From Helichrysum umbraculigerum (Eukaryota; Streptophyta; Magnoliopsida; Asterales; Asteraceae), in assembly GCA_949592205.1 (NCBI GenBank), contig CATIUR010000004.1, forward strand, positions 82,621,337-82,685,336: a stretch of 64,000 nt of DNA, given 5' to 3'. The position numbers and the translations under genes are program-made. The notes beneath the pieces were generated by a model. It was not told the DNA's origin and made no database searches. It saw nothing but the letters and a program-made list of their open reading frames with translations. This document shows, piece by piece, positions 1 to 9,300 of this stretch (position 1 is its first letter; each line of letters opens with the position of its first letter).

Positions 1-267
1 AAATCTTGGTAATTTTGTTATATACAAAAATTTCTTCTTTGACTCGTTCCAGAAATACACCCATTTTTCCAGAAAATTTGATTTGTGAGAAGTGGTCTAA
101 TCTCGGATTAAACTGAACCCTGATACTTTGTGAATTTTTATAAAATACAAAACGACCTCCAAAAGTCATAGACAAATTACAGGAAGTATATAACATATGT
201 GGGAACTTCGTGTAAAAATTTCAGAACGATTCGATAATGTTTACTATTTTAAATAAAAATCACAAAG

Positions 268-344
268 TCGGATGAACAGTAACTCCGTGAATCTATTATC
301 GCATGAACAGTAACTCCGTGATTCTAGTGTCGGATGAACAGTAA
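268..344 (+). repeat. 31-bp-period repeat in LTR C
   Basis: Three copies of a unit starting TCGGATGAACAGTAA (268, 299 with one change, 330) spaced 31 bp apart. The first two continue CTCCGTG. The third is cut short after the shared 15 bases. No coding potential. Confidence 0.8.
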
Positions 345-779
345 AAATTGACTTTCGTTGACTGTCGGACTGAGGGTTAACTCTCGGACTTTAGGGTGAG
401 ACTCGGATGCATAGTTTCGGACTTGATAACACTCGAATCAAACCAAACCCGTTTGACCTAGTAGACGAAAAACGAATACTTAAACGAAAACGGAAAACAT
501 CCACGTGCGACAATCTATTATCGCATGACCAGTGTCCGAGAATGTCATTGTCGCACGATTATGTATTGTCGCACGAAACGGAAACTTTAAAATACTTTTT
601 ACACTAAGTATCGAATACATGCAACAACTAGACCTTATACGACAATACACTTACATGATATACATATTCTTTGAGACGTATATATATATATATATACACA
701 CATACTACTTTGCTCGACACAATTAGTACAAGAAAACTACTATACTTTGGGAAGTATACACTAAACTTCAAATACGGAT

Positions 780-902
780 GAGTTTACACTCACTTAATTA
801 TGAGATTACACTCATACATACACGAGATTACACTCGAATCTCTTGACTTAAAAAGACGAGCTTACACTTGCACGAGTTTACACTCGAACGGACTTACATC
901 CG
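780..902 (+). repeat. Micro-hairpin cluster with TTACA loops in LTR C
   Basis: Six short inverted repeats share an (A/T/C)TTACA loop: GAG-CTC at 780-791, TGAG-CTCA at 800-813, CGAG-CTCG at 823-836, a weaker GAG...CTTG copy near 858-870, CGAG-CTCG at 873-886, and CGGA-TCCG at 889-902. Another CGGA-TCCG copy is at 1207-1220. Stems are only 3-5 bp, but the loop is constant while the stem sequence changes. Confidence 0.65.
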
Positions 903-1401
903 AACAACAACTACGTGTCACATTGCAAATAATCAACTTATGTATATGCTTTACAAGGTATACAAACACGATGAATTACATAATAATAGTGTTTGAATTA
1001 TTATTACACCTCCGTCACCAATGGTCCACACTTAATTACAAACAATTACAAACAATTACAAACGTAGAAACAAATATTTGGACATTTCCTAGTTGAGTGG
1101 ACAACTAGCATGGGTGATCTTTTAAGACACCAACCTACTTACTCATTTACTTACAACCTTGTGCGTTTCGGACGCCAGAAGGTTGCAGGGTTCGGAGAAC
1201 CACATACGGACTTACATCCGCGTTACTTGTTTGATTCCTCAGACATACTTACTAGACTCAGGTGAGTCTTACAGCCCCACTTTTACTGTTTTTTACTTTG
1301 GGGTGAGATATTTGCTACCGTTTTACGTATGAACACAAGTACTGAACTGCTACACACTTCTTTTACATACATTACATGAGTTACTTTTTATCCACTGAAA
1401 T

Positions 1402-2684
1402 TGTAACACCCCCGAAATTCACTGTTTAGCGGAAGCATGTTTTGGGGTGCTACTAATCAAATATCACAGCACAAAGATAAAGTAAACGACATCTATATGC
1501 AACATTTGTAGATTAGTTACATTCCCATAGATACAATGTTTGAAAACTTATGTTCTCGTATACAAAAATGTAGTTTCCTAGAGCCCACGCGTATTGCGGG
1601 AGATTCTATTACATAATCAAAATATACAAAAGATAATGCTAAGAATCTCCGTGAATGCAGTTGTGTTGAAATCATGCGACTCTAGCTAAAGTCCTGAGGT
1701 AATCCTACTCCATCCGGGTACCTGAGAAAACATGCTAAAAAGGTCAACACGAATGTTGGTGAATCTCACAGGTTTGTAAGTAATATCAGTTTTGAACACG
1801 AGATTTCATCAGTAGTGCCCGCAGGCGTAAAATCAGTAATTGCAATCCAGCAATCGTAAAACAAGTATTTGCAATCCCGCAAATGTAAGTAAGTAAGTTA
1901 TACCGTTGCCATGAGGCTCATAATTGAAGCTTAACCCGTAAGTAATAAGTTTGCTCCCGTGACATGCTCGTAATTGAGCAAGCATCAGTAACGAATAATT
2001 AGTCACCCGTTTCTACGTGTAAATCAGTACGTGGCAGCGCTACTGCCCCGGGCGGGGAGGGTCATTTCCCTAATGGATCCATTAACTAGTGTTCGCGCTT
2101 AAGTCCATAACTAACGATATATGATGGAGAGACTTCTGTAATTAGTAAACAACTCATGCAATTCCGTTTGGTATAGTAAACAGTTTAGTACTTGTGTTCA
2201 AGAAAAAATAGTAGCATGTTTCTCCCCCAATAAGATAAAACAGTAAAAAGTGGGGCCGTAAGACTCACCTGAGTCCTGAAATAAGCCGTAGCAAATAGCA
2301 AGTAGTAAATATAGCAAGTAGGTTCTCCGAACCCGTAACCTTCAAATGCCTAATCATATGAAGTTATGTAAGTATGTGTCTCGCGAGACGTTTCGTTTAG
2401 TTGTACACAACTAGTATATCCAGTGTTTGTCCGTATGTTTGTAATTGTTTGTTGTTGGAAAACATGTCTGGCCCGTTGGTGACCATTTGTTTGGAGTGTT
2501 ATGCTTGAAAAACGTGTTTCTATGTCCCGTAGATGTTATATTCTATAATCGTTTAAAGTCCCAAATGTTTAACACTTAAATTGGATTTAAATTGAAAAAC
2601 TGCTGTGTTTTGCGACACAAAATGCGACACAAAAGTTTGTCATGCGACACAAGGGTTGTGTCGCATGAAGGATGCGACACAAGA
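1402..2684 (-). mobile_element. Element B left (3') LTR, first part
   Basis: Aligns by eye with 18634 onward in the right LTR. It includes the CTGAGT/ACTCAC splice-donor-like site (reverse strand, about 2263-2271), small hairpins such as TTGCAATCCCGCAA near 1870, GGCCCGTTGGTGAC near 2471, and the start of the TGCGACACA array at 2611. Compared with the right LTR it has an extra 11-12 bp unit in that array. The last five bases, CAAGA (2680-2684), are the target duplication of element A. Confidence 0.9.
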
Positions 2685-3580
2685 TGTAACACCCGCCAAA
2701 TTAGGACTAGTAATTAGTGCCTAATCAGATGTTAATACATGTAATTAGTTCTGTGTTAGGCTAATTAATGTATCGAATTATATATATTGTTGAATATATA
2801 CGAAAATGCGATTTGATTAAATCGTACGCAAGTAAAAATCGAATGTATTTCGATTCAAATTAATACGGACGTTGGTGACCAATTTTATTAAATAACGATT
2901 TATGTCAAAAATATTATTATTATAATATTTTGTATTCATTCGTATCGTACGATCAGAAATTACATAATTTAAAATGTAAACCGCACAAATAAATTAACTT
3001 ACCTTTTTAATAATTCAAACATAAAGTGATTAGTAAAATATTTAAATAAAATATCGCGTAATAATTTGTAATTTAAAACGTACCAATTAATATGTAAAAT
3101 AATTATAAAACGTTAAATGACGGAGAAAACAAACACCACGTGGACCGCGAGTCGGAGACTGAAAAATGGGAGGATAACCTCCCATTTCCCCTTTCATTTC
3201 TTCCATTTCTTTTATCTCTCTCTCTCTCTCTTACTTTCTTTCTCTCATTTCACCAAAATCACCAAATACCACCAATCCACATAAATCGACAATTAACACA
3301 ATCAAACGCACTCGGATCATCAATATTTTTGGAGATTCACGACCACCTCGCGACGATCTACAACGCTACCTTTCCGGATTTTCATTTCGGCAATTTGTAA
3401 GTTTCCGACAAAATCCCGAAATCTCCCGATTTTTAGTATTTTTCACTTGTGGTTGTTTATATAACATATATATGTCCCTTACTAAGTATATAACACAAAT
3501 TTATAGCCTGAAAACGAGTTTAAAACGGAATTTTGGCCGGAAAAACCTTAACAGCCGGACTTTCTGGGCTGATGTTCTTC

Positions 3581-3865
3581 CATGCGACACAAGCCTTGTG
3601 TCGCATGTTGTGTCGTATTTTGGCCTTGTGTCGCATAAAATCCCTTGTGTCGTACCTTATGTCGTACCAAAGATTTAGTGTCGCAAGTCTTGCGACACAA
3701 CCACTATGTCGCATACCCCATACGACACAATCACTATGTCGCTGTTGAATCAGCATCTCGCATCCATGCGACACAACCCTTGTGTCGTATGGACATTGTG
3801 TCGCACTCCTATGCGACACAACCCTTGTGTCGCATAACATCTTTAGTGTCGTATATTGTGTCGCA
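3581..3865 (+). repeat. TGCGACACA palindromic array, A 5' LTR
   Basis: About twenty copies of TGTCGCA or the variant TGTCGTA, in both orientations, within 285 bp. Many are paired into inverted repeats. The strongest pair, 3581-3607, has perfect 13-bp arms around one central base. The same array lies at 11701-11985 in the 3' LTR and, diverged, in LTRs B, D and E. Its position in the LTR suggests a regulatory role (inference). Confidence 0.85.
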
Positions 3866-4006
3866 AAACACAGAAAACTCAGATTTTTACTAAGTGTCGA
3901 GACTTAAAATTTTAACACCTGATTTTACCCAAATTCGGATCCAGATGCGTTTTTCGTCAAAGCAATATAGTAGAAATAAAAATTTTCCAAGCTGACCTGG
4001 CAGCTC

Positions 4007-4096
4007 GACCCCAGCCAGGGGCTCTGCCCCTTGGACCCCGCCAGGGGCTGCCGCCCCTTGGACCCCGCTACCAGGGGCGCTGCCCCCGGACCCCCG
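4007..4096 (+). repeat. GC-rich repeated hairpin block in LTR A
   Basis: About 90 bp, far richer in GC than its surroundings. It is built from three imperfect repeats of CCAGGGGCTCTGCCCCTTGG and GACCCC, each able to fold as GGGGC...GCCCC. The same block is at 12127-12216 (3' LTR) and on the reverse strand in element D (40084-40174 and 48121-48211). Confidence 0.75.
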
Positions 4097-4417
4097 TACT
4101 TAGATTCCGTAACGGCTTCTAAAACATAATCAAAACACATTTTTCAAGTAAAACGCCACGAAATCAAAATAATAATAGTTGAGATTATTATTACAAATCC
4201 GTCACCAACGGGCCGTATATGTTTTCAAACACTTAACAAATCAACCAAATCGTAGAAATTTGGACATATATATAGTTGTGTAACAACTACAAGGGTGATC
4301 TTTTGAGATACCCAATCATGATTATAACCATCGCGTGTCGTGGACACCCTCAGGTTACAAGTCGTTGGACTTCATTACTCGCTAATCAACTTACGTTTGT
4401 TTAAACGCTTTCAGACT

Positions 4418-4426
4418 CAGGTGAGT
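4418..4426 (+). other. Candidate 5' splice site CAG|GTGAGT in LTR A
   Basis: Perfect consensus donor, with the GT at 4421, inside the palindrome GACTCAGGTGAGTC. It is followed by a CCCCT...AGGGG inverted repeat. The same nonamer occurs at the matching place in LTRs B, C, D and E although their surroundings have diverged. Paired with the acceptor at 5543 it would define a 1123-nt leader intron that removes the primer site. A bZIP-type TGAGTC site is an alternative reading. Confidence 0.5.
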
Positions 4427-5220
4427 CTCATAGCCCCTCTTTTTACGGTTTTACTCAGGGGTGTGATATACTGCTCAACTTTTAACATGTGAACGCAAGT
4501 ACCAACTTTTCATATACTACATGAGTTTTTCGAAACTAATCATTTTAAAGTCCTCCGTCAGCATAGTTGTTAATACGTTGTAGCGTGAATATTAGTATAT
4601 GGTACCATATAGGATTGACCCTCCTCGTTCGGGTTAGCAAGCACTAACCGGGTAAACGGACGTACTAATATTTGGGAAGACGAATGTTGATTAGGCATTC
4701 GTGGAGGCACCTCGCCCGGAATTCTCTATAGGGGACCCGGCCCTCGAGTTAAGCTCAACTATGTGCTCATGGCTGTATACACGATGATTATCATTAAATT
4801 GCTGGATGCAATTCATTATTTTATTGCTGGATGCAATACATTATTTAAATCTTGCGATTCATACGATATTACTTGATTTCAAACCTGTGAGCTCACCAGC
4901 TTTATAGCTGACCTTTTAGCACATATCGCAGGTACCCAGCAGTAGGATGTTTCTGCTCAGGATTTAGCTCGAGTTAGCATACAGACGATTGAGATTTTCT
5001 TGCATTAGTATATTTTGTATAAGTACTTATGTACTGAAATCTCATTTTATTTAACTCGAGTTTTGTAAAGCTTTAAATGTTGTAAACTTTTCAATTATCA
5101 ATATATTTTGTTAAAACGACGCATATAGAGTCGTTTGCTATTTATCTTGGTGCTTTGTTATTGATTAGTAACACCCAAATCAAGCTTCCGCAAATCATCA
5201 AATTTGGGGGTGTTACAGAT

Positions 5221-5233
5221 TGGTATCAGAGCC
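5221..5233 (+). other. Element A primer binding site
   Basis: TGGTATCAGAGCC begins three bases after the LTR end and matches the 3' end of plant initiator methionine tRNA, the usual primer of chromoviruses. Positions 5234-5545 are untranslated leader without a convincing frame. Confidence 0.93.
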
Positions 5234-5524
5234 TAAGGTTATAGTGAACTAGGTTGCATTTAGTGAGCCTAGACTATGACCATTAGGCAGTATCCCTTAT
5301 TAGGTATGACTGGTTCAGGGATTATAGCCTACGAGTTTAATTTAACATAGCCTGATCAACTATGTACAATTAAGCAAAGATGATGTAAGATCTGAAAGTA
5401 GTTATGGCTGAACAGGATACAATAGAAGACTCTGACCTCGAGAGAACCGAGACTTAAACATGTTTATGCTAGACACTCAATAGGCTATATTATATAGGAA
5501 CTATATGAATATAGGCCTTAATCT

Positions 5525-5543
5525 TACTAACGCTTTGTCTCAG
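5525..5543 (+). other. Candidate branch point and 3' splice site before ORF0
   Basis: TACTAAC (5525-5531), then pyrimidine-rich sequence and CAG (ending 5543), two bases before the ORF0 ATG. The same layout is kept in element D (reverse strand, just above 46705). B has a pyrimidine run and CAG in the same place. The branch-to-AG distance is short, so this is a prediction only. Confidence 0.45.
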
Positions 5544-5545
5544 AA

Positions 5546-6031
5546 ATGGCAAACACACCATCAAATTCATCTCGTTCTCAATCCGGGTCGCAGAACCCAA
5601 GGGTAGCAAGGAGGAACTCCAGGTTGCCTCGAGCTGACCCGTACTCCACTCACTCCACCTTGCCGGCTCTAGCCGCTAGGGTGAATCAACACGAGCAACG
5701 ACTTCGTACCATGGATGTCGTGTTGCAGGAAACCAACGAAAACTGGAGACTTACCTCCCTTGAACGCATCGAACAAGTCTCCGACGACCTTGAAACTACA
5801 AACAACAACATGGATATCCTTCGTAATCAAATAATAGAAATAAGGGTGGAAAATGCCCTTCTGCAACAAAGGATGGATGAATGTGTGCAACGCTCGCTTG
5901 AGGCAGAAGAATATGCGCGTGGACTAACTCAACGACTTGCACTAGCCGAAGACAACGCCCGACAAGCTAGCAGGCTTGCAAACACTGTGGACCGTCTTGT
6001 CACGATGATGGAACAAATTAATCTACGTTAA
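5546..6031 (+). CDS. ORF0: coiled-coil protein encoded upstream of gag (161 aa)
   Basis: A separate frame between primer site and gag, not part of the usual gag-pol layout. The first 35 residues or so are rich in Ser, Arg and Asn (start MANTPSNSSRSQ). From about residue 40 to the end the sequence is charged with Leu/Ile/Val/Met at heptad spacing, which predicts a long coiled coil. It has no signal peptide, membrane segment or zinc knuckle. The start follows an acceptor-like CAG. Element D has a homologue of identical length, and B a broken one, so the frame has been kept across family members. I do not recognise the family. A role in RNA or particle assembly, or in modifying Gag, is possible but unsupported. 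Confidence 0.75.
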   Translation: MANTPSNSSRSQSGSQNPRVARRNSRLPRADPYSTHSTLPALAARVNQHEQRLRTMDVVLQETNENWRLTSLERIEQVSDDLETTNNNMDILRNQIIEIRVENALLQQRMDECVQRSLEAEEYARGLTQRLALAEDNARQASRLANTVDRLVTMMEQINLR

Positions 6032-6299
6032 GACTAGTGTAGTCCTTGTCTTGTAATCTACCCTGTAATCTAGTAACTATCTACGCGCTATTCTATAATT
6101 CGGTCGGATGTAACAATTCCCGACATCTTTTGTAATACATCTGTAGGATGTAACCTTTGAACTCGTATCATCTATCAAATATCCCTTGCTGTTTTCAACT
6201 CATATTAATTGCCATTATTCCTGTTGATGTTATGTGTTACTACTTTTATACATGCACATCTGAGATAAATACAACTTTCTTGCAAAATCTCATGTATCT

Positions 6300-6317
6300 T
6301 CATTTCTTTTATTGAAG
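6300..6317 (+). other. Candidate 3' splice site before gag
   Basis: Within the 290-bp gap between ORF0 and gag, the T-rich run CATTTCTTTTATTGAAG ends four bases before the gag ATG. Elements B, D and E each keep a pyrimidine run and AG, then a few bases ending ATC, then ATG, at the same place. Use with the LTR donor at 4421 would give gag-pol its own short leader; this is inferred. Confidence 0.4.
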
Positions 6318-6321
6318 AATC

Positions 6322-9300
6322 ATGCCGCCAAAGACACGACCTTACACAGATGCTCAGATCACGTCACTCATAACCCAGGCTGTTACTGAAGCCTTGGCCC
6401 GGAATACCCCACCCAACTCCACAAGAAACAGCGATACCGCTGGAACCTCTGCCGTCAAACCTTGTTCTTACAAGGACTTCCAAAGCTGCAAACCCTCGAG
6501 CTTCAAGGGTTCTGAAGGAGCCATCGGACTGATTAGATGGTTCGAGAAAATGGAAACTGTTTTCCGTGTCAGCAAATGCGCGGAGAACGACAAAGTAAAC
6601 TTCGCCACCTGCTCTCTTGAAGATGATGCCCACTCTTGGTGGAATTCATATACCCAATCAGTGGGTGCTGACATTGCCTACCAACTCACTTGGGAGGAAT
6701 TGAAGGCAAAACTCACTGCCAAATACTGCTCTATCGCCAAACTCCAAAAGCTGGATGAGGAGTTCTGGAACTTAAAGGTTCAGGGTGGTGATATCGATGG
6801 TTATACCACCAGGTTTCAACAATTAGCTGCCCTCCGCCCAGCTATGGTGAGCACTGAACCTGATAAAATCAGGAAGTACGCCCTTGGTCTCCCTGATTTT
6901 GTTCGGGGACACGTTATCTCTTCAAAACCAATCACCATTGACGGTGCAATCTCATTGGCCCAAGACCTGATGTCTATGAGCCAAGATTCTGAACCACCCA
7001 CTTCATCCTCCCAAAACAACAAACGCAAGTGGTCTGACCACCACAACAACCACTCAAACCAACAAAACAAGAAACCCGACACCATCAAAGCCTACAACAC
7101 CACCACCGATATCGTACGAGGCTACACTGGGAACAAACCTTACTGTTCCAAGTGCAGTCGCCACCACGAAGGTTCCTGTGGTCCCTTTTGCAACAACTGC
7201 AAGAGGTACGGCCACCTCACCAAAGACTGCCGCTCTCCCACCAACAACAATTCCAACAACAACACCAGACCACCCAAAGTATGCTTTGAGTGTGGGAAAC
7301 CTGGGCATTTCAGGGACTCGTGCCCAAAACTGAAGAACAACAACAACAACAACCGCAACAATAACAACAACAACACCCGTAGCAGAGCCTTCGTCATCAA
7401 ATCTGGGGACGCCCGCCAAGACCCGAATGTGGTCTCGGGTATGTTCCTCCTCAACAACTTACATGCTTCTGTTCTATTTGATACTGGTGCTGATAGAAGC
7501 TTTATCTCTGATGACTTTTGCCCACTACTTGACATCAATCCAGTTGCCTTAGATGTTAAGTACACTGTAGAGCTAGCAAATGGGGAACTTATAGAAACCG
7601 ATAGTGTGATACCTAATTGCACTTTAAACCTAGCTGATGAGACCTTTTCAATCGATCTTGTACCTGTTGAAATCGGAAGTTTCGACGTTATCATTGGAAT
7701 GGACTGGTTGTCCAAACACCGAGCCGAAATCATTTGTTACGATAAGATCGTCCGCATTCCACTCGCTGCCGGTGGAACCTTGATCATACAGGGGGAGACC
7801 GGTGGGACGGGACTCAATATTATCTCTTGCCTAAAAACCCGAAAATTTCTGAGAAAGGGTTACCCCGCAATACTTGCACACATCACGGAGAAGAAGTCGG
7901 AGGAGAAGCGACTTGAGGATGTGCCGATTGTTAGAGACTTTCCCGAAGTCTTTCCAGAAGAACTACCTGGTCTACCTCCGCCTAGACAGGTTGAGTTCTC
8001 AATTGATCTCGTGCCGGGTGCCGCACCGGTGGCCCGCGCACCATACCGTTTAGCCCCATCCGAACTTCAGGAGTTGTCTGCCCAGTTACAGGAACTTCTG
8101 GATAGAGGATTCATTAGACCGAGTTCTTCACCTTGGGGAGCTCCGGTCTTATTTGTTAAAAAGAAGGACGGTTCATTCAGAATGTGCATCGACTACCGAG
8201 AGTTGAACAAATTGACTGTCAAGAACCGTTATCCACTTCCTCGCATTGATGATTTATTCGACCAACTTCAGGGTTCAAGTTTCTACTCAAAAATCGACCT
8301 GCGATCAGGTTATCATCAGTTACGAGTTCGCGACGCCGATATTCCAAAAACTGCTTTCAGAACTCGTTACGGGCACTACGAATTTCAAGTGATGCCCTTT
8401 GGCCTAACCAATGCACCGGCAGTATTCATGGACCTCATGAATCGGGTGTGCAAACCTTACCTCGATAAGTTTGTCATTGTCTTTATCGATGACATACTCA
8501 TTTACTCGCGCAACGAGCAAGAACATGCGCAACACCTTAAGACCATCCTTGAACTACTTAGACACGAGGAGCTTTATGCTAAATTCTCTAAGTGTGAGTT
8601 CTGGATCCAAACTGTTCAATTTCTTGGTCACGTGATCGACAGTCAGGGAATTCACGTGGACCCATCAAAAATCGAGGCTATCAAGGACTGGCAAGCACCC
8701 ACCTCTGCAACTGAAGTACGACAATTCTTGGGTCTTGCTGGGTACTATCGACGATTTATCGAAAACTTCTCTAAAATAGCTCAACCACTCACGGTACTGA
8801 CTCAGAAGGACAAAAGGTTCGATTGGACCGATAAACAAGAGTCAGCATTCCAACTTCTGAAACAAAAGCTTTGCAGTGCTCCAATTCTATCCTTACCCGA
8901 AGGCACCGATGACTTCGTGGTATACTGCGATGCTTCTCACCAAGGTCTCGGTTGCGTGCTGATGCAACGGGACAAGGTCATTGCCTATGCTTCACGACAA
9001 CTGAAAATTCACGAAAAGAACTACACCACTCATGACCTCGAACTTGGAGCTGTAGTTTTTGCTCTCAAAATCTGGAGACATTATCTCTACGGCACTAAGT
9101 GCACCATCTTTACCGACCACAAAAGTCTCCAACATATATTCGATCAGAAGGATCTCAATATGAGGCAACGTCGATGGGTCGAGTTGCTTACCGATTACGA
9201 TTGCGAGATCAAGTACCATCCAGGGAAGGCTAATGTTGTAGCCGATGCCCTCAGCCGAAAGGAACGACCGAAACCACTTCGAGTCCGAGCTCTCAGTATG

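Larger units (their letters stand above)
1..1401 (+). mobile_element. LTR C, first part (start lies before the window)
   Basis: Upstream part of a chromovirus-type LTR in + orientation; the rest resumes at 21053 on the far side of element B. It carries the landmarks of the other LTRs in order: GTCGCA-type motifs (about 525-580), GTCACCAA followed by TGGTCC (1014-1027), and the palindromic splice-donor-like site GACTCAGGTGAGTC (about 1255-1268) followed by CCCC...GGGG. The TGTAACACCC start is not in the window, so some hundred bases are missing on the left. The last five bases (GAAAT, 1397-1401) are the target duplication made by B. No internal region of C is visible, so it is a solo LTR or a 3' LTR. 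Confidence 0.8.
2685..5217 (+). mobile_element. Element A 5' LTR
   Basis: 2533-bp LTR. In order: AT-rich head; CGTTGGTGACC (2870-2880); a CT-rich microsatellite near 3215; the TGCGACACA/TGTGTCGCA array (3581-3865); a GC-rich repeated hairpin block (4007-4096); an AATAATAAT...ATTATTATT inverted repeat just before GTCACCAACGGGCC (4201-4214); the donor-like CAG|GTGAGT (4418-4426); two copies of ATTGCTGGATGCAAT near 4800-4835; and the end GGGTGTTACA. An 86-codon frame at 3140 is low-complexity and occurs in both LTR copies. I do not take it as a gene. Confidence 0.95.

Noticed and set aside
1255..1268. GACTCAGGTGAGTC solely as a bZIP site
   Set aside because: Not excluded, but E keeps CAGGTGAGT while the outer palindrome bases have changed, which fits a donor better; kept as the alternative in the finding.
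3140..3400. 86-codon frame repeated at 11260-11520
   Set aside because: Low-complexity Ser/Leu-rich translation of a CT microsatellite inside LTR A. It is present twice only because the LTR is duplicated, with no homologue in LTR D at the same place.
3581..3865. CRISPR-like repeat array
   Set aside because: Units are short, in both orientations and irregularly spaced, inside a plant LTR, with no cas genes.
3520..3893. Overlapping Cys/His/Arg-rich frames on both strands in the LTRs (also at 11640, 19808, 40254, 48291, 52523, 58764)
   Set aside because: All are translations of the TGCGACACA/TGTGTCGCA array in different phases; open length comes from the repeat, not from coding selection.
7054..7733. 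Antisense frames opposite gag (also 44536-45197 opposite D)
   Set aside because: Shadows of the gag zinc-knuckle and Asn-rich coding sequence; Val-rich runs are the reverse of Asn codons.
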